From Rhodocyclaceae bacterium (lineage in GTDB: Bacteria; Pseudomonadota; Gammaproteobacteria; Burkholderiales; Rhodocyclaceae): a stretch of 64,000 bases of DNA. A program made the position numbers and the translations under genes. How positions within the stretch are numbered: the stretch's first letter is position 1; each line of letters starts with the position of its first letter. The stretch spans positions 62,001-126,000 of the forward strand of contig JACFMQ010000001.1 in assembly GCA_019455325.1 (NCBI GenBank), read 5' to 3'. Positions 41,952 through 50,407 of this stretch are shown piece after piece. The notes under the pieces are model-generated. The model was given only the letters and a program-made list of their open reading frames with translations, searched no databases and was not told where the DNA came from.

Positions 41952-42994
41952 GCGAGAAGACCGAATACCCCACCGCCAAGAAGCTGCGCAAGGCGCGCGA
42001 GGACGGGCAGGTCGCGCACAGCAAGGACTTCACGCAGACGGTGCTGATCCTCGCGCTGTTCGGCTACATGCTGATGGACGCCGAGCGCCTGTTCCAGTCG
42101 CTCGCCGAAATGATCCTGCACCCCGTGGGCGTGCTCGGCATGAATTTCGAGGACGCGGCCAACGTGACCATCACCACGCTGGCCAAGGACGCGGTCTGGC
42201 TGCTGCTGCCCTTCCTGCTCATCGTCATCGGCCTGGGGCTGTTTTCCGAGATGCTGCAGACCGGTATGAATGTCTCGTTCAAGGCCATGCTGCCGTCGGG
42301 CAAGAAGCTCAACGTGCTGAACAACGCGAAGAACATGGTCTCGGTGAAGAATCTGGTCGAGTTCCTCAAGTCGAACCTGAAGATCGCCTTCCTCTCGGCG
42401 CTCATCTACCTGGTGGTGCGCGACGCGCTGCCGACGCTGATGACGCTGCCCGCCGCCGGCGTGGCCGGGGTCGGGCAGGCCGTCGGCATGCTGCTCAAGA
42501 CCATGATCGCCAACGTGGCCGTGGCCTACACCGTGATCGCGCTGGCCGACTTCGCCTGGCAGCGCTACCAGCACGTCAAGGGCCTGATGATGAGCAAGGA
42601 CGAGATCAAGCAGGAATACAAGGAGGCCGAGGGCGACCCGCACATCAAGCACCAGCGCAAGCACCTGCATCAGGAGATGCTGCAGCAGGGCGCGGTGCAG
42701 AGCACGCGCAAGGCGCAGGTGGTGGTCACCAACCCCACCCATCTGGCCATCGCCATCCAGTACGACAAGGACAAGACGCCGCTGCCCGTGGTCGTGGCCA
42801 AGGGCGAGGGCTGGCTGGCCGAACGCATGATCGAGGCGGCGCGCGAGGAGGGTATCCCGGTGCTGCAGAACATCCCGCTGGCGCACGCGCTGATGAACAC
42901 CGCGCCGCTGGACCAGTACATCCCCAGCGAACTCATCGAACCCGTGGCCGAAGTGCTGCGGCTGATCCAGGACATGGGCACGACCCCGGAGTGA
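41948..42994 (+). CDS. sctU: T3SS autocleaving switch protein
   Basis: The 348-residue SctU/FlhB-family protein has the N-terminal SEKTEYPTAKKLRKAREDGQ-type motif, four membrane helices up to about residue 210 and a cytoplasmic domain with the autocleavage site NPTH at 262-265. Cleavage between Asn and Pro is needed to switch export from needle to translocators. Complete and intact. Confidence 0.97.
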   Translation: MSEKTEYPTAKKLRKAREDGQVAHSKDFTQTVLILALFGYMLMDAERLFQSLAEMILHPVGVLGMNFEDAANVTITTLAKDAVWLLLPFLLIVIGLGLFSEMLQTGMNVSFKAMLPSGKKLNVLNNAKNMVSVKNLVEFLKSNLKIAFLSALIYLVVRDALPTLMTLPAAGVAGVGQAVGMLLKTMIANVAVAYTVIALADFAWQRYQHVKGLMMSKDEIKQEYKEAEGDPHIKHQRKHLHQEMLQQGAVQSTRKAQVVVTNPTHLAIAIQYDKDKTPLPVVVAKGEGWLAERMIEAAREEGIPVLQNIPLAHALMNTAPLDQYIPSELIEPVAEVLRLIQDMGTTPE

Positions 42995-42999
42995 CGACT

Positions 43000-43437
43000 A
43001 TGACCGACACCGCAGCATTTCCTCCCGCCACCTGCGCCGCGATCGGCGCCTTCATGGCCAGCCAGGGCCTCTCTAGCGACGCGCTGCGCGCCGACGGGCG
43101 CCTGACCCTGGTGATCGACGGCACCTGGCGCATCCATCTCCAGCCGGCGTCGCACGACCGGGTGGCCATCACGTCGCAACTGCTGTCGCTGACCGGCGTC
43201 TGGCATCCGGCCGGGCTGGACCGCGTGCTCGAACCGCTGGCGCAGAAGGCCGCCGGCATGCTGCGGCAATACGCCAGCGGCCTGTGTCTGGACGAGCGTC
43301 GCCAGGCGCTGCTGTTGCAGCAGTTCGTGCCGGCCACGGCCGATGCCGTCGCCGTGGAGGACGCGCTGGCCGAGTTCGTCAATGCGCTGGCCTTCTGGCG
43401 TCCCGTCTGCGCGGCGCAGGCGTTCTCGGCCGCCTGA
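43000..43437 (+). CDS. CesT-like protein between sctU and sctC (BscW position)
   Basis: A 145-residue protein with chaperone-like character (ATCAAIGAFMASQGLSSDALRADGRLTLVID; C-terminal VEDALAEFVNALAFW). It occupies the slot of bscW in Bordetella. Unlike other chaperones in the window it lacks the LLAAN motif. The ATG at 43000 follows GTG at 42991, which overlaps the sctU stop and could also serve. The role is unknown; a chaperone or a secretin-assembly helper are possible. Confidence 0.6.
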   Translation: MTDTAAFPPATCAAIGAFMASQGLSSDALRADGRLTLVIDGTWRIHLQPASHDRVAITSQLLSLTGVWHPAGLDRVLEPLAQKAAGMLRQYASGLCLDERRQALLLQQFVPATADAVAVEDALAEFVNALAFWRPVCAAQAFSAA

Positions 43438-43441
43438 TGTC

Positions 43442-45166
43442 ATGAGAGCGATGCCCCGTCTTCCTTCCCTGCGGGCGGCCGTGCTCTCGGCGATGCTGCT
43501 CGGCGCAGCGGCGGCGCACGCCGGCCGCGTGCCGTGGGTCGATGCGCCCTACAGCCATTTCGCCGAGCAAAAGCCCCTGGCCCAGGTGCTGGCCGAATTC
43601 GCCGGCAGCTTCAGCCTGGCGCTCGACCTGGCGCCGGGCGTGGCAGGCACGGTCAACGGCCGCTTCACCGCCGCCAGCCCGACCGAATTCATCACGCGCC
43701 TGGCCGGGGTGTACGGCTTCGCCTGGTACACCCATGCCGGCGTGCTGCACGTCAGCCGCGCCAGCGACCTGAAGAGCCGCAGCATCGTCGCGCCGAGCGG
43801 CAACCTCGCCGGCCTGCGCCAGGCGCTGGCCGACCTGGGTTTGCTGGAAGCGCGCTTCGGCTGGGGCGAGCTGCCGCAGCAGGGCGTGGTGCTGGTGTCG
43901 GGGCCGCCCGGCTACGTGGACCTGATCGAATCCACCGTGCGCGACCTGCCGATATCCGGCGGCGCGCAGCAGGTGGCGGTGTTCCGGCTCAGGCACGCCT
44001 CGGCGCAGGATCGCACCATGCTCTACCGCGACCGGGAAATCACCACGCCGGGTCTGGCCACGGTGCTGCGCGAGCTGATCGCCGGGCGCAGCGGCGACCT
44101 GGCCGGCAACGAATCGCTGAGCGCCATCGCCGCGCCGCTGCGCAGCGCGCCCGACACCCAGGGCGACAGCACCGGCGTGCGCGCGTCGGCGGCGACGGGG
44201 CCGGCGGAGAGCGGCGCCGCCGGGCGCGGCGCGTCGGCCGGGATGCCGGGCGGCACGGGCCGCACCAAGGCGCCCTCGGTGCAGGCCGACCCGCGCCTGA
44301 ACGCCGTCATCGTGCAGGACGTGCCCGAGCGCATGCCCGTCTACCGGGCGCTGATCGAGCAGCTCGACGTGCCCACCGCGCTGATCGAGATCGAGGCCAT
44401 GATCATCGACGTGAACACCGAGCGGGCCAAGGATCTGGGCATCGACTGGTCGCGCCGCGCCGGCGGCACCGCCGTCGGCTTCGGCACCCTTTCCAGCACG
44501 CCGGCCAGCGGCACCCTGTCGATCGTGCGCGGGCCGAGCGACGCGGTCTTCACCTCCTCCTCGCTCTCGGTGAACGCCAGCAACTACCTGATCAGCCAGA
44601 TCCGGCTGCTGGAAACCAAGGGCGACGCGCAGATCCAGAGCCGCCCCTCGCTCGTCACCGTGGACAACATCGGCGCGCTGCTCGATCTGTCGGAAACCTT
44701 CTACATCCGCGTGCAGGGCGAGCGCGTGGCGACCGTCACGCCGGTGACGGCGGGCACCACGCTGCGCGTCACGCCCCGGGTCATCGGCGAGGCCGAGCGC
44801 AGTCTGGTGCAACTGGTCATCGACATCGAGGACGGGCAGATCCAGGATCGCGAGATCGACACCCTGCCGACGGTGCGCCGCAGCGCGGTGAGCACGCAGG
44901 CCATCGTCCGGCCCGAAGAGGCGCTGCTGATCGCCGGCTACAGTTCCGACCAGCATCTCGACAACCGCCAGGGCGTGCCGCTGCTCGGCGACATTCCCGG
45001 CGTGGGGCTGCTGTTCTCCAATCGCACCCAGACGGTGCAGCGGCGCGAGCGCCTGTTCCTGATCCGCCCGACCATCGTCAGCCTGCCCGGCCAGGCGCCG
45101 CCGGCCGCCACGGTGCCGCCCGGCCCGACGGAGAAGATGCTGCTGCGGGAGGACGGCGACCGATAA
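43442..45166 (+). CDS. sctC: T3SS outer-membrane secretin
   Basis: SctC forms the outer-membrane channel. The 574-residue protein has a signal peptide (cleavage near AAAHA at about residue 27), N-terminal ring domains (NFxVxG-like repeats, 40-330) and a C-terminal secretin domain with DPRLNAVIVQDVPERMPVYR and VPLLGDIPGVGLLFSN. A Gly/Ala-rich linker at about 255-280 is unusually long. It closes the apparatus operon; a palindromic repeat begins one base after its stop. An internal ATG at 43451 could also be the start. Confidence 0.95.
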   Translation: MRAMPRLPSLRAAVLSAMLLGAAAAHAGRVPWVDAPYSHFAEQKPLAQVLAEFAGSFSLALDLAPGVAGTVNGRFTAASPTEFITRLAGVYGFAWYTHAGVLHVSRASDLKSRSIVAPSGNLAGLRQALADLGLLEARFGWGELPQQGVVLVSGPPGYVDLIESTVRDLPISGGAQQVAVFRLRHASAQDRTMLYRDREITTPGLATVLRELIAGRSGDLAGNESLSAIAAPLRSAPDTQGDSTGVRASAATGPAESGAAGRGASAGMPGGTGRTKAPSVQADPRLNAVIVQDVPERMPVYRALIEQLDVPTALIEIEAMIIDVNTERAKDLGIDWSRRAGGTAVGFGTLSSTPASGTLSIVRGPSDAVFTSSSLSVNASNYLISQIRLLETKGDAQIQSRPSLVTVDNIGALLDLSETFYIRVQGERVATVTPVTAGTTLRVTPRVIGEAERSLVQLVIDIEDGQIQDREIDTLPTVRRSAVSTQAIVRPEEALLIAGYSSDQHLDNRQGVPLLGDIPGVGLLFSNRTQTVQRRERLFLIRPTIVSLPGQAPPAATVPPGPTEKMLLREDGDR

Positions 45167-45263
45167 ACACCCACCGCAAAGACGCAAAGGCGCAAAGGAA
45201 ACGCAAAGAAATTCCTTGTTTTCGGTTTTCCTTTGCGCCTTTGCGCCTCTGCGGTGGACGTTC
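45167..45263. repeat. palindromic repeat copy between sctC and btrS
   Basis: Arms AACACCCACCGCAAAGACGC and GCGCCTCTGCGGTGGACGTT form an inverted repeat of about 97 bases. It separates convergent sctC and btrS and may terminate both. Confidence 0.86.
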
Positions 45264-45270
45264 GTCTTTC

Positions 45271-45876
45271 TCAGAAATCCAGCGGCACCTGCGCCGCTTC
45301 CATGCGCCGGCGCAGCGTGGCCCGGGCGCGCGAGACGCGGCTGCGCACCGTGCCGACCGGGATGGAGAGCATCACCGAGGCTTCCTCGTAGCTCACTTCG
45401 TCCAGCGCCACGAGCAGCAGCACGTCGCGCATGCTCGCGGGCAGGGCGTCGATCTCGCGCTGGAGAATGCGCACGGCCTGGCTTTGCGCCAGTTGCTCGC
45501 TGGGGTCGGGGCCGTTGGTCGCGACGCCGTCGAGCACCTGCTCGTCCTCGAAGGTGTAGCGGCGGTGGGGCGCGCGCGAGAGGTAGTTGCGCACCAGGTT
45601 CATGGCGATGCCGTACAGCCAGGTGGAGAACTCCGACGCGCCGCGGAAGGTCTCGTAGGCCTTGGCGGCCTCGACGAAAGCCTGCTGCGTCAGATCCTCG
45701 GCATCGGTGCCGTAGCCGATGTTCTTGACGATGAAGCGGTAGAGCCGGGTCTGGTGCTGCTGCACCAGTTCCTTGAACAGGATGTGCTTGTCTGCGGCCG
45801 CGTCCTTCTCCGCGTTCGCCGCGTCGGGGTCGGCTGGCGTGGTGGTGAGCGGCGGGTGGCGCATGGCTGCCTTCAT
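45271..45876 (-). CDS. btrS: ECF sigma factor, BtrS/HrpL-like master regulator
   Basis: A 201-residue ECF sigma factor. Region 2 spans about 35-100 (RLYRFIVKNIGYGTDAEDLTQQAFVEA, FSTWLYGIAMNLVRNYL) and region 4 about 135-190 (LPASMRDVLLLVALDEVSYEEAS, VGTVRSRVSRARATL). In Bordetella BtrS switches on the bsc genes; HrpL plays this part in plant pathogens. Seven ECF-type boxes of the HrpL form lie in this island and are its likely targets. Starts at 45876 and 45864 are both possible; AAGG five bases before 45864 favours the second, and a hairpin covers the GGGAG before the first. No ECF box precedes btrS itself. Confidence 0.9.
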   Translation of the reverse strand: MKAAMRHPPLTTTPADPDAANAEKDAAADKHILFKELVQQHQTRLYRFIVKNIGYGTDAEDLTQQAFVEAAKAYETFRGASEFSTWLYGIAMNLVRNYLSRAPHRRYTFEDEQVLDGVATNGPDPSEQLAQSQAVRILQREIDALPASMRDVLLLVALDEVSYEEASVMLSIPVGTVRSRVSRARATLRRRMEAAQVPLDF

Positions 45877-45886
45877 GGTTTCGATG

Positions 45887-45909
45887 GCTCCCGGCGCGGC
45901 GCCGGGAGC
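45887..45909 (-). promoter_or_regulatory. strong hairpin over the btrS ribosome-binding region
   Basis: An exact 11-bp inverted repeat (GCTCCCGGCGC and complement) with a one-base centre ends 10 bases before the btrS ATG at 45876. Its 3' arm contains GGGAG, the only SD-like sequence for that ATG. In RNA it would hide the site. Confidence 0.7.
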
Positions 45910-46028
45910 GGAATAGGCCGGAGAGGCGATGAGAAAAATTCTATAGACAAGCGTTTTCCCGGTGCCGCGCTACCTTTGGGATCAGCGTCCCAGGTATGGT
46001 CAATGCGTCCCGCGCGCCGCGGCGGCGC

Positions 46029-46631
46029 TCACCGCGGCAGGTTCATGCGTTCCAGATGGCCGATCAGCCACTGCGTGGCGGTGGCGGAAGGCACCGGGCT
46101 TTCGCCGCGCGCGGCGGCGTAGGCGAAGTCCGCCTGCATGTGCTGGTCGAGCAGCTTGCGGGTATCCGCATCCAGGCGCGCAGGGTCGATCCCCAGATGG
46201 GCGGCGGCGGCCCGGAAAGCGACGCCGCCGCTGCTGGCCGAGTGTTCGATCTGGGTCAGGAAGTCCACGCCGGCGAGCGCCTGGGCGCAGGTCTCGGCCA
46301 TGTCGATGGCCTGCGGCACCAGGCGCGAGGCCAGCGGCTTGCCGGGCGAAGGTTCCAGCGCCAGGGCCTGGGCGATGTGGTCGGCGATGCCCGCGCCGAA
46401 GCGCTGGGCCAGGGCCTGCAGGAATACGCCGGTGGCGTCGGCGTCCTCCTGCACCCAGGCGACGCTGCGGCTGCCGCCCTGGCTGCCCGGCAGGTGGCCT
46501 TCGGCGAGCACCTGGAAGGACTGGCCGTCCACTTCGATGACGCGGACGGCATCGCCCTGCCTGGCGCTTTCGCGGAAGGCGTCGATCATCGCCTGGGGCG
46601 ATGGGCCGGCGTTCGGGGTGATGGGGTTCAT
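46029..46631 (-). CDS. 200-aa T3SS-regulon protein, BtrA/BspR-like candidate
   Basis: A 200-residue soluble protein without a recognised domain, starting MNPITPNAGPSPQAMIDAF. It has its own ECF-type promoter (box E) 30 bases upstream and is adjacent to btrS on the same strand. In Bordetella BtrA/BspR is a secreted anti-sigma factor of about 190 residues encoded in the same neighbourhood. Size and position therefore suggest a BtrA-like regulator. Sequence identity to BtrA was not checked; a small secreted effector is the alternative. Confidence 0.55.
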   Translation of the reverse strand: MNPITPNAGPSPQAMIDAFRESARQGDAVRVIEVDGQSFQVLAEGHLPGSQGGSRSVAWVQEDADATGVFLQALAQRFGAGIADHIAQALALEPSPGKPLASRLVPQAIDMAETCAQALAGVDFLTQIEHSASSGGVAFRAAAAHLGIDPARLDADTRKLLDQHMQADFAYAAARGESPVPSATATQWLIGHLERMNLPR

Positions 46632-46660
46632 GGCGTCAGCGCAGGAGTCTACTCGTGCTG

Positions 46661-46688
46661 TGAGTGAAGAAAGGGCCGGTGCGGTTCC
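46661..46688 (-). promoter_or_regulatory. HrpL/BtrS-like promoter (box E), btrA-like gene
   Basis: On the minus strand, GGAACC - 15 bases - TCACTCA. It is the closest match in the window to the plant-pathogen hrp box (GGAACC-N15/16-CCACNNA). A leader of about 23 bases results. Confidence 0.8.
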
Positions 46689-46755
46689 CGCCGGATTGCA
46701 AAGAAATTGCGACGCGGCCATCGGCGGGAACCGGCGCCTTCGACAGTGTGCCACG

Positions 46756-46783
46756 CGAACTTTTCCGCGGCTGCTGTTACACA
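46756..46783 (+). promoter_or_regulatory. ECF-type promoter subclass 2 (box F), sensor operon
   Basis: CGAACT (46756-46761) - 15 bases - TTACACA (46777-46783) on the plus strand. The whole block, CGAACTTTTCC...TTACACACCGCAC, is repeated at box G (62109-62136) on the minus strand. It drives the leader peptide and sensor-MFS gene. Confidence 0.75.
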
Positions 46784-46840
46784 CCGCACAGCAGGCCGCG
46801 GGGCAGCGCGCGGCCAGGAGGGTTACGACAGGGTAGAACC

Positions 46841-46912
46841 ATGAGCCAAGGGCGTGCGCAGCAGATGATTAGCGGGATCTGGCCTCGGATTGCGCATGCG
46901 CGGGGCCGCTGA
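46841..46912 (+). CDS. short upstream ORF (23 aa) before the sensor-MFS gene
   Basis: ATG at 46841, with AGGG about seven bases before it, opens a 23-codon frame (MSQGRAQQMISGIW...). Its TGA at 46910-46912 lies one base before the ATG at 46914. It may be a leader that couples translation. No family known. Confidence 0.4.
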   Translation: MSQGRAQQMISGIWPRIAHARGR

Positions 46913-46913
46913 A

Positions 46914-49331
46914 ATGCGCGGCGGCGAAGAGGCCGGCCCGGCAGGCGCGGTACGGACGCGGCCGGCCGGAAGCCTCGCCGCTTCCTGGGCGGTGTCGTCG
47001 ATGGCGCGGCTGCTGTGGCGCCTGGCCGCCATGCTGGCCGCCATTTGCGCGGCGACCCTCCTCGCCGGCGGCTACCTGACGGAAAGCACCTTGCGCGGCG
47101 CCCAGCGGGAGTCGTTCACGGCCCGTTTCGCGCTGGTCGCCGAGCGCGCCGCCGCGGCCGCGGAGAACGCCCTGGCCCTGGGCGTTCCGCTGGCGCCGGA
47201 TACCCCCCTGGCCGGGCTGCTGGCGCGCGAGGCGGCGCTGGAACCGGCGCTGCGTTCCTTCGTCATCGTCTCCGCGCAGGGCGAGGCGCTGCTCGCCGCG
47301 CCCGTCGATCGGACCGGCGCGGGGCGCGATACGGCGCAGGCCCGCGCGCCCATCCGCAACGATCTGGGCGAGACGGTGGGCTGGGCCAGTCTGGACTATG
47401 ACGACGGCGCGCTGCGCAGCGCGCAGCAGCGGTTGCACGAGGTGGTGCGGCAGGCCGTCTGGCCGGCGCTGGCGTCGATGTGCGCGGCGATCGCCCTGCT
47501 CTGCGCCGGGCTGGTGGCCCGGATGCGGCGGCGGCCCCGGCCCCTGGGCTTCCCCGGCGGCGAGCGGGCCTTGCTGGCCGTCGCCGCGGCCTTGCTGCTG
47601 GGCGCCGCGCTGGCATGGGTGGGGTGGCGGGCGAGCGTCGCCGGGGAAGCCGGCATCCAGCCCGATCAGATCGCCAAGGCCCAGGCCATGGCCCGTTCCA
47701 GCGCCGCGCTGATCGCCCGGGCGCTGGCGGTGGGCGTGCCGGCCGACGCACTGGTCGGCGTCGAGGCGCATGCGGCGGCGCTGCACGGGCAAAGCCCCGA
47801 GATCGCCGGCCTGGCCGTTCTCGCCCCGGATGGGCGATTGCTGGCCGGCAGCGCGCCGGCCCCCGGCCGGCTGACGGTGACGGCGCCCGTGTCCTCGGGC
47901 GCCGGCCAGGAGGCGGCGGCCGGCGAGGTGGTATTGACGCTGGATTCCGGCGTGCTCACGCGCAAGCTGCAGGCAACGCTCCTGGACATGGCATTTCTCG
48001 GCGCCGTCTGCCTGCTGATGGCGATGGAGCTGCTGGCGCTGGGCCTGGGCACGCGCGGCGCCCGGGCGCTGGCCGTGGCCGACGCGCGCCGCAGCCGCCT
48101 GGCGCATGCCGCGCCGGTGTCCTGGCGCGTCGCCGGCGCCGCGTCGGTGCGCCCGGCGCTGTTTCTGTTCATGCTGGCCGAGGAGCTGACCCGGCCTTTC
48201 CTGCCGACCTGGGCGCGAACGCTGGCGCCGGTCGATGGCGCGCTGTCGCCCGATCTGCTCGCCAGCCTGCCGCTGGTCGTCTTCCTCGCCGTCGTCGCCC
48301 TGCTGCAATGGCCGTTGGCGGCGTGGTCCGAACGCTTCGGCCGCCGGCCGGGCCTGATGCTGGGCGCGCTGCTGGGCGCGGCCGGTCTGGCGCTGGCGGC
48401 CGTCATGCCGGGATACGTCGCGCTGCTGGCCGCGCGCCTGCTGGGGGCGGTGGGCTTCGCCCTGGTCTTCGTGTCGGCGCAGGGCGCCGCCATCGACGGC
48501 TCGGCCAGCCATGATCGCGCGAGCAATCTGGCGCAGTTCGTGCGCGCCATTCTGGTCGCCGGCCTGTGCGGGCCGCCGCTGGGCGGGCTGGCCGCCGACC
48601 GCTGGGGCGTGCCCGCGGCCTTTGCCCTGGCGGCCGGCGTGGCCGTGTTCGCGGCGGCCGTGGCCTGGATGCAGATGCCGACGCGCGACCGCGCCCTGCC
48701 GCAGCCCGCGGCCGCGACGCAAGACCTTTCCTGGCCGGCCGTGCTGCGCCGGCCGGGGCTGGCGGCGCTGCTGCTCGGCTGCGCGCTGCCGGCCAAGCTG
48801 CTGCTGGCGGCGCTGTGCTTCTACCTGCTGCCCATGCACCTGCACGACATGGGCTACGGCAGCGCCGTCACCGGGCGCCTGCAGACCATCTATCCGCTGA
48901 CCATGGTGCTGCTGGTGCCGCTGGCGGCGCGTCTGGCGGATCGCTGGCGGCAGCGCGGCAACTTCGTCGTCGCCGGCGGGCTGCTGGCCGGCGCCAGCGC
49001 CATGCTGGCCTGGCCCGCCGACGGCGCGCTCATGCCGCTGGCCGTGGTGCTGCTCGGGCTCGGCCTGGGGCAGGCGCTCTCCATCACGCCGCAGTCCGCC
49101 CTGGTGGCGGATCTGGCGCGCAGCCTGCCGGTGCGCCAGGGGGCCGGCATTCTCGGCCTGTTCCGGCTCACCGAGCGCGGCGGCAGCGCCCTCGGGCCTG
49201 CCGCAGGCGCCTGGCTGCTGCCCGCCGTCGGCTTCGGCCCGGCGCTGGCGGTGATCGGCGCGCTGACGCTTGGCGGCAGCCTCGTCTACGGCTGGAGCCT
49301 GCGCCGCCGCGCCGGGCCGGAATTTTCGTGA
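46914..49331 (+). CDS. membrane sensor fused to a major-facilitator transporter
   Basis: About 805 residues. The N-terminal third has two similar extracytoplasmic modules framed by membrane helices: one around residues 50-150 (AENALALGVPLAPDTPLAGLL) and one around 215-310 (ARALAVGVPADALVGVEAH, AVLAPDGRLLAG). The C-terminal 420 residues are a 12-helix MFS transporter with the loop motif AAWSERFGRRPGLMLGALLG and a second GGLAADRWG. The protein may sense and transport a ligand or use the MFS part as a receptor. It heads the sensor operon ending in btrU, behind box F. The start is uncertain (46896, 46914 or 47001 possible); 46914 follows the short upstream ORF. Confidence 0.75.
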   Translation: MRGGEEAGPAGAVRTRPAGSLAASWAVSSMARLLWRLAAMLAAICAATLLAGGYLTESTLRGAQRESFTARFALVAERAAAAAENALALGVPLAPDTPLAGLLAREAALEPALRSFVIVSAQGEALLAAPVDRTGAGRDTAQARAPIRNDLGETVGWASLDYDDGALRSAQQRLHEVVRQAVWPALASMCAAIALLCAGLVARMRRRPRPLGFPGGERALLAVAAALLLGAALAWVGWRASVAGEAGIQPDQIAKAQAMARSSAALIARALAVGVPADALVGVEAHAAALHGQSPEIAGLAVLAPDGRLLAGSAPAPGRLTVTAPVSSGAGQEAAAGEVVLTLDSGVLTRKLQATLLDMAFLGAVCLLMAMELLALGLGTRGARALAVADARRSRLAHAAPVSWRVAGAASVRPALFLFMLAEELTRPFLPTWARTLAPVDGALSPDLLASLPLVVFLAVVALLQWPLAAWSERFGRRPGLMLGALLGAAGLALAAVMPGYVALLAARLLGAVGFALVFVSAQGAAIDGSASHDRASNLAQFVRAILVAGLCGPPLGGLAADRWGVPAAFALAAGVAVFAAAVAWMQMPTRDRALPQPAAATQDLSWPAVLRRPGLAALLLGCALPAKLLLAALCFYLLPMHLHDMGYGSAVTGRLQTIYPLTMVLLVPLAARLADRWRQRGNFVVAGGLLAGASAMLAWPADGALMPLAVVLLGLGLGQALSITPQSALVADLARSLPVRQGAGILGLFRLTERGGSALGPAAGAWLLPAVGFGPALAVIGALTLGGSLVYGWSLRRRAGPEFS

Positions 49332-49354
49332 TCGTTTTCAGGAGGCCCGCTGCC

Positions 49355-50407
49355 ATGTCACGCCGCCGTTTTCTTCGCCGTTGCCTGCAAGGCGCCTGCC
49401 TGCCGATGCTCGGGCCGCTGTCCGCTTTTGCCGCGCCGATACGGCATCCGGCCGGCCGGCCGTTCCATGTCCTGATGATCACCTTTCGCGGCGAGACGGA
49501 TGTGGACAGGGGCTTTCGCGCCTATCTGGCCGATGCCGGGCTGGACGTGAGGTTCACGGTGCGCGACGTGCAGCAGGATGTCTCCCGCGTTCCCGCCATC
49601 CTGGACGAGGCCAAGGCGCTGGCGCCGGATCTGATCTACGCCTGGGGCACGCCGGTGACGCTGGCCGTGGTCGGGCCGCATGACGCGCCCGGGGCGCGGC
49701 ACCACGTGCACGACATTCCCGTGGTCTTCGCCCTGGTGGCGGCGCCCGTGCAGTCGCGCATCGTGCAAAGCCTGGAGGCGCCGGGGCGCAACGTGACGGG
49801 CGCCGTGCACGTGGTGCCGCCCGAGGTGCAACTGCGCGTGATGCAGAACTATCGGCCCTTCCGCAGGCTGGGCGTGCTCTACAACAGCGCCGAGCCGAAT
49901 TCCCGCGCCATCGTCGCCCAGGCCCGGGCCTTCTGCGAGCGCCAGGGCGCCGAGCTGGTGGCGCGCACCTTCCGCACCGGCGGCCAGGGGCAGCCCGTGG
50001 GCGACGGCGTGGAGGATCTGGTGGCGCAGATCCATGCCGCCGGCGCCGAGTGGCTGTACCTGCTGCCGGACACCTTTCTCGGCACGCTGTTCGGCCGCAT
50101 CGCGCCGGTGGCCTTGCAGCTCGGGCTGCCGTCCTTCGGCGCGGCGGAACTGGCGGTGCGTTCGGGCGGCGCGCTGCTCGGGCTGGTCAGCCGCTATTAC
50201 TCGGTCGGGCAACTGGCCGGCGCCAAGGCCGTGGACATCCTGGCCGGCGGCAAGCCGGCGGGCGCGCTGCCGGTGGAAACGCTCAAGCGTTTCTCCCTGC
50301 TGGTCAACATGCGCGTGGCGCACAGCCTGCGCCTGTATCCGCCGATCGACATGCTCAACTACGCCGAGGTCATCGCCGTCGGCGATGCGCCCGCCTTCCC
50401 GTCATGA
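49355..50407 (+). CDS. periplasmic substrate-binding protein of the ABC/LivK-like fold
   Basis: The 350-residue protein has a twin-arginine-like leader (SRRRFLRR followed by a hydrophobic stretch to AFAAP) and a two-lobed binding-protein fold with FHVLMITFRGETDVDRGF, LIYAWGTPVTLAVVG and RLGVLYNSAEPNSRAIV, resembling the ABC-type uncharacterised substrate-binding family. There is no permease or ATPase gene nearby, so it may hand its ligand to one of the neighbouring membrane sensors. AGGAGG nine bases before the ATG at 49355 decides the start. The stop overlaps the next ATG. Confidence 0.75.
   Translation: MSRRRFLRRCLQGACLPMLGPLSAFAAPIRHPAGRPFHVLMITFRGETDVDRGFRAYLADAGLDVRFTVRDVQQDVSRVPAILDEAKALAPDLIYAWGTPVTLAVVGPHDAPGARHHVHDIPVVFALVAAPVQSRIVQSLEAPGRNVTGAVHVVPPEVQLRVMQNYRPFRRLGVLYNSAEPNSRAIVAQARAFCERQGAELVARTFRTGGQGQPVGDGVEDLVAQIHAAGAEWLYLLPDTFLGTLFGRIAPVALQLGLPSFGAAELAVRSGGALLGLVSRYYSVGQLAGAKAVDILAGGKPAGALPVETLKRFSLLVNMRVAHSLRLYPPIDMLNYAEVIAVGDAPAFPS

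Noticed and set aside
46664-46912. Longer version of the upstream ORF before the sensor-MFS gene
   Set aside because: It would start upstream of promoter box F, so the box F transcript could only contain the 46841 start.
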